Assembly (NCBI GenBank): GCA_013396995.1
Contig: VWZP01001727.1
Coordinates: forward strand, 1,050,009 to 1,114,008
Direction of reading: 5' to 3'
Length of the DNA stretch: 64,000 nt
Source: Dicaeum eximium
Taxonomy: Eukaryota > Chordata > Aves > Passeriformes > Dicaeidae
Both the position numbers and the translations under genes were made by a program. The stretch's first letter is position 1. Each line of letters begins with the position of its first letter. Shown in pieces: positions 63,943-64,000 of the stretch. The notes below the pieces were generated by a model. The model searched no databases, was not told the DNA's origin, and worked only from the letters and a program-made list of their open reading frames with translations.

Positions 63943-64000
63943 AGAGCACCCTCAGCCACTTCACTGATGGCACCCAGCTGTGTGGTGGGAATGGATGCCG
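63943..64000 (+). mobile_element. CR1 LINE fragment (reverse-transcriptase region), continues past the window
   Basis: GAGCACCCTCAGCCACTTCA then CTGATGGCACCCAGCTGTGT align with the CR1 ORF2 stretch that codes for TLSKFADDTKL. Here it reads TLSHFTDGTQLCGG, so the second catalytic Asp of the reverse transcriptase is Gly and the copy is dead. The abrupt left edge fits the usual 5' truncation of CR1 insertions. Only the first 58 bases are inside the window. Confidence 0.72.

Larger units (their letters stand above)
48499..64000 (+). other. TGFBR3: TGFBR3 intron 2 (runs past the window end)
   Basis: Starts with the GTAGGT donor. The next TGFBR3 exon, which should code for the start of the orphan domain, was not found in the window, so this intron exceeds 15.5 kb. 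It contains CR1 fragments, small tandem repeats and poly-T/poly-A tracts (about 52711-52727, 52832-52845, 54151-54163). One exon-like ORF is described separately. Confidence 0.7.

Noticed and set aside
1..64000. Search for CRISPR arrays, operons, tRNA/rRNA genes and intact retroviruses
   Set aside because: No regularly spaced repeats, no tRNA cloverleaf with A/B boxes, and no retroviral gag-pol-env frames or paired LTRs were recognised by eye. A tRNAscan or RepeatMasker run would be the decisive test.

Overview
This is vertebrate nuclear DNA, almost certainly from a bird. The genes are split by GT-AG introns. The surroundings are AT-rich and repeat-poor, and the only recognisable interspersed repeats are CR1 (chicken repeat 1) LINE fragments. 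A single CpG island (holding a 53-base assembly gap) sits in the middle. Nothing prokaryotic, no CRISPR array and no intact mobile element was found. The species cannot be named from this sequence.

Left end (about 1-9451, minus strand): ten coding exons of BRDT, the testis-specific BET-family bromodomain protein. They run from the ATG at 9401 through bromodomain 1, bromodomain 2 and the ET domain to an exon at about 79-233. All internal exon junctions join in frame, giving about 636-649 residues. The mammalian protein is about 950 residues, so its C-terminal third is either left of the window or missing. Bromodomain 1 and the ET domain look normal. Bromodomain 2 has lost several acetyl-lysine-pocket residues.

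Middle (9452 to about 35220): roughly 26 kb with no convincing coding gene. It holds a clear minus-strand CR1 3' end (15765-16050), a short plus-strand CR1 tail (about 32890-32937), a few local tandem duplications and one relatively GC-rich block (about 22850-23480). Any 5' noncoding exon of BRDT should lie here but could not be placed.

Right half (about 35225-64000, plus strand): the 5' end of TGFBR3 (betaglycan, the TGF-beta type III receptor). The CpG island at 35225-36060 is the likely promoter and first noncoding exon. A long first intron follows. Exon 2 (48323-48498) has the end of the 5' UTR and codes for the signal peptide, and the next intron runs past the window end. This intron holds CR1 fragments at 50252-50325 and 63943-64000.

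BRDT and TGFBR3 are head to head, the same neighbour order and orientation as on human chromosome 1p22. The two genes are not known to act in one pathway; what they share is conserved synteny. The best leads are the decayed second bromodomain of BRDT, the uncertain end of its last visible exon, a short upstream ORF in the TGFBR3 leader, and a few unexplained ORFs or exon-like segments in noncoding DNA.
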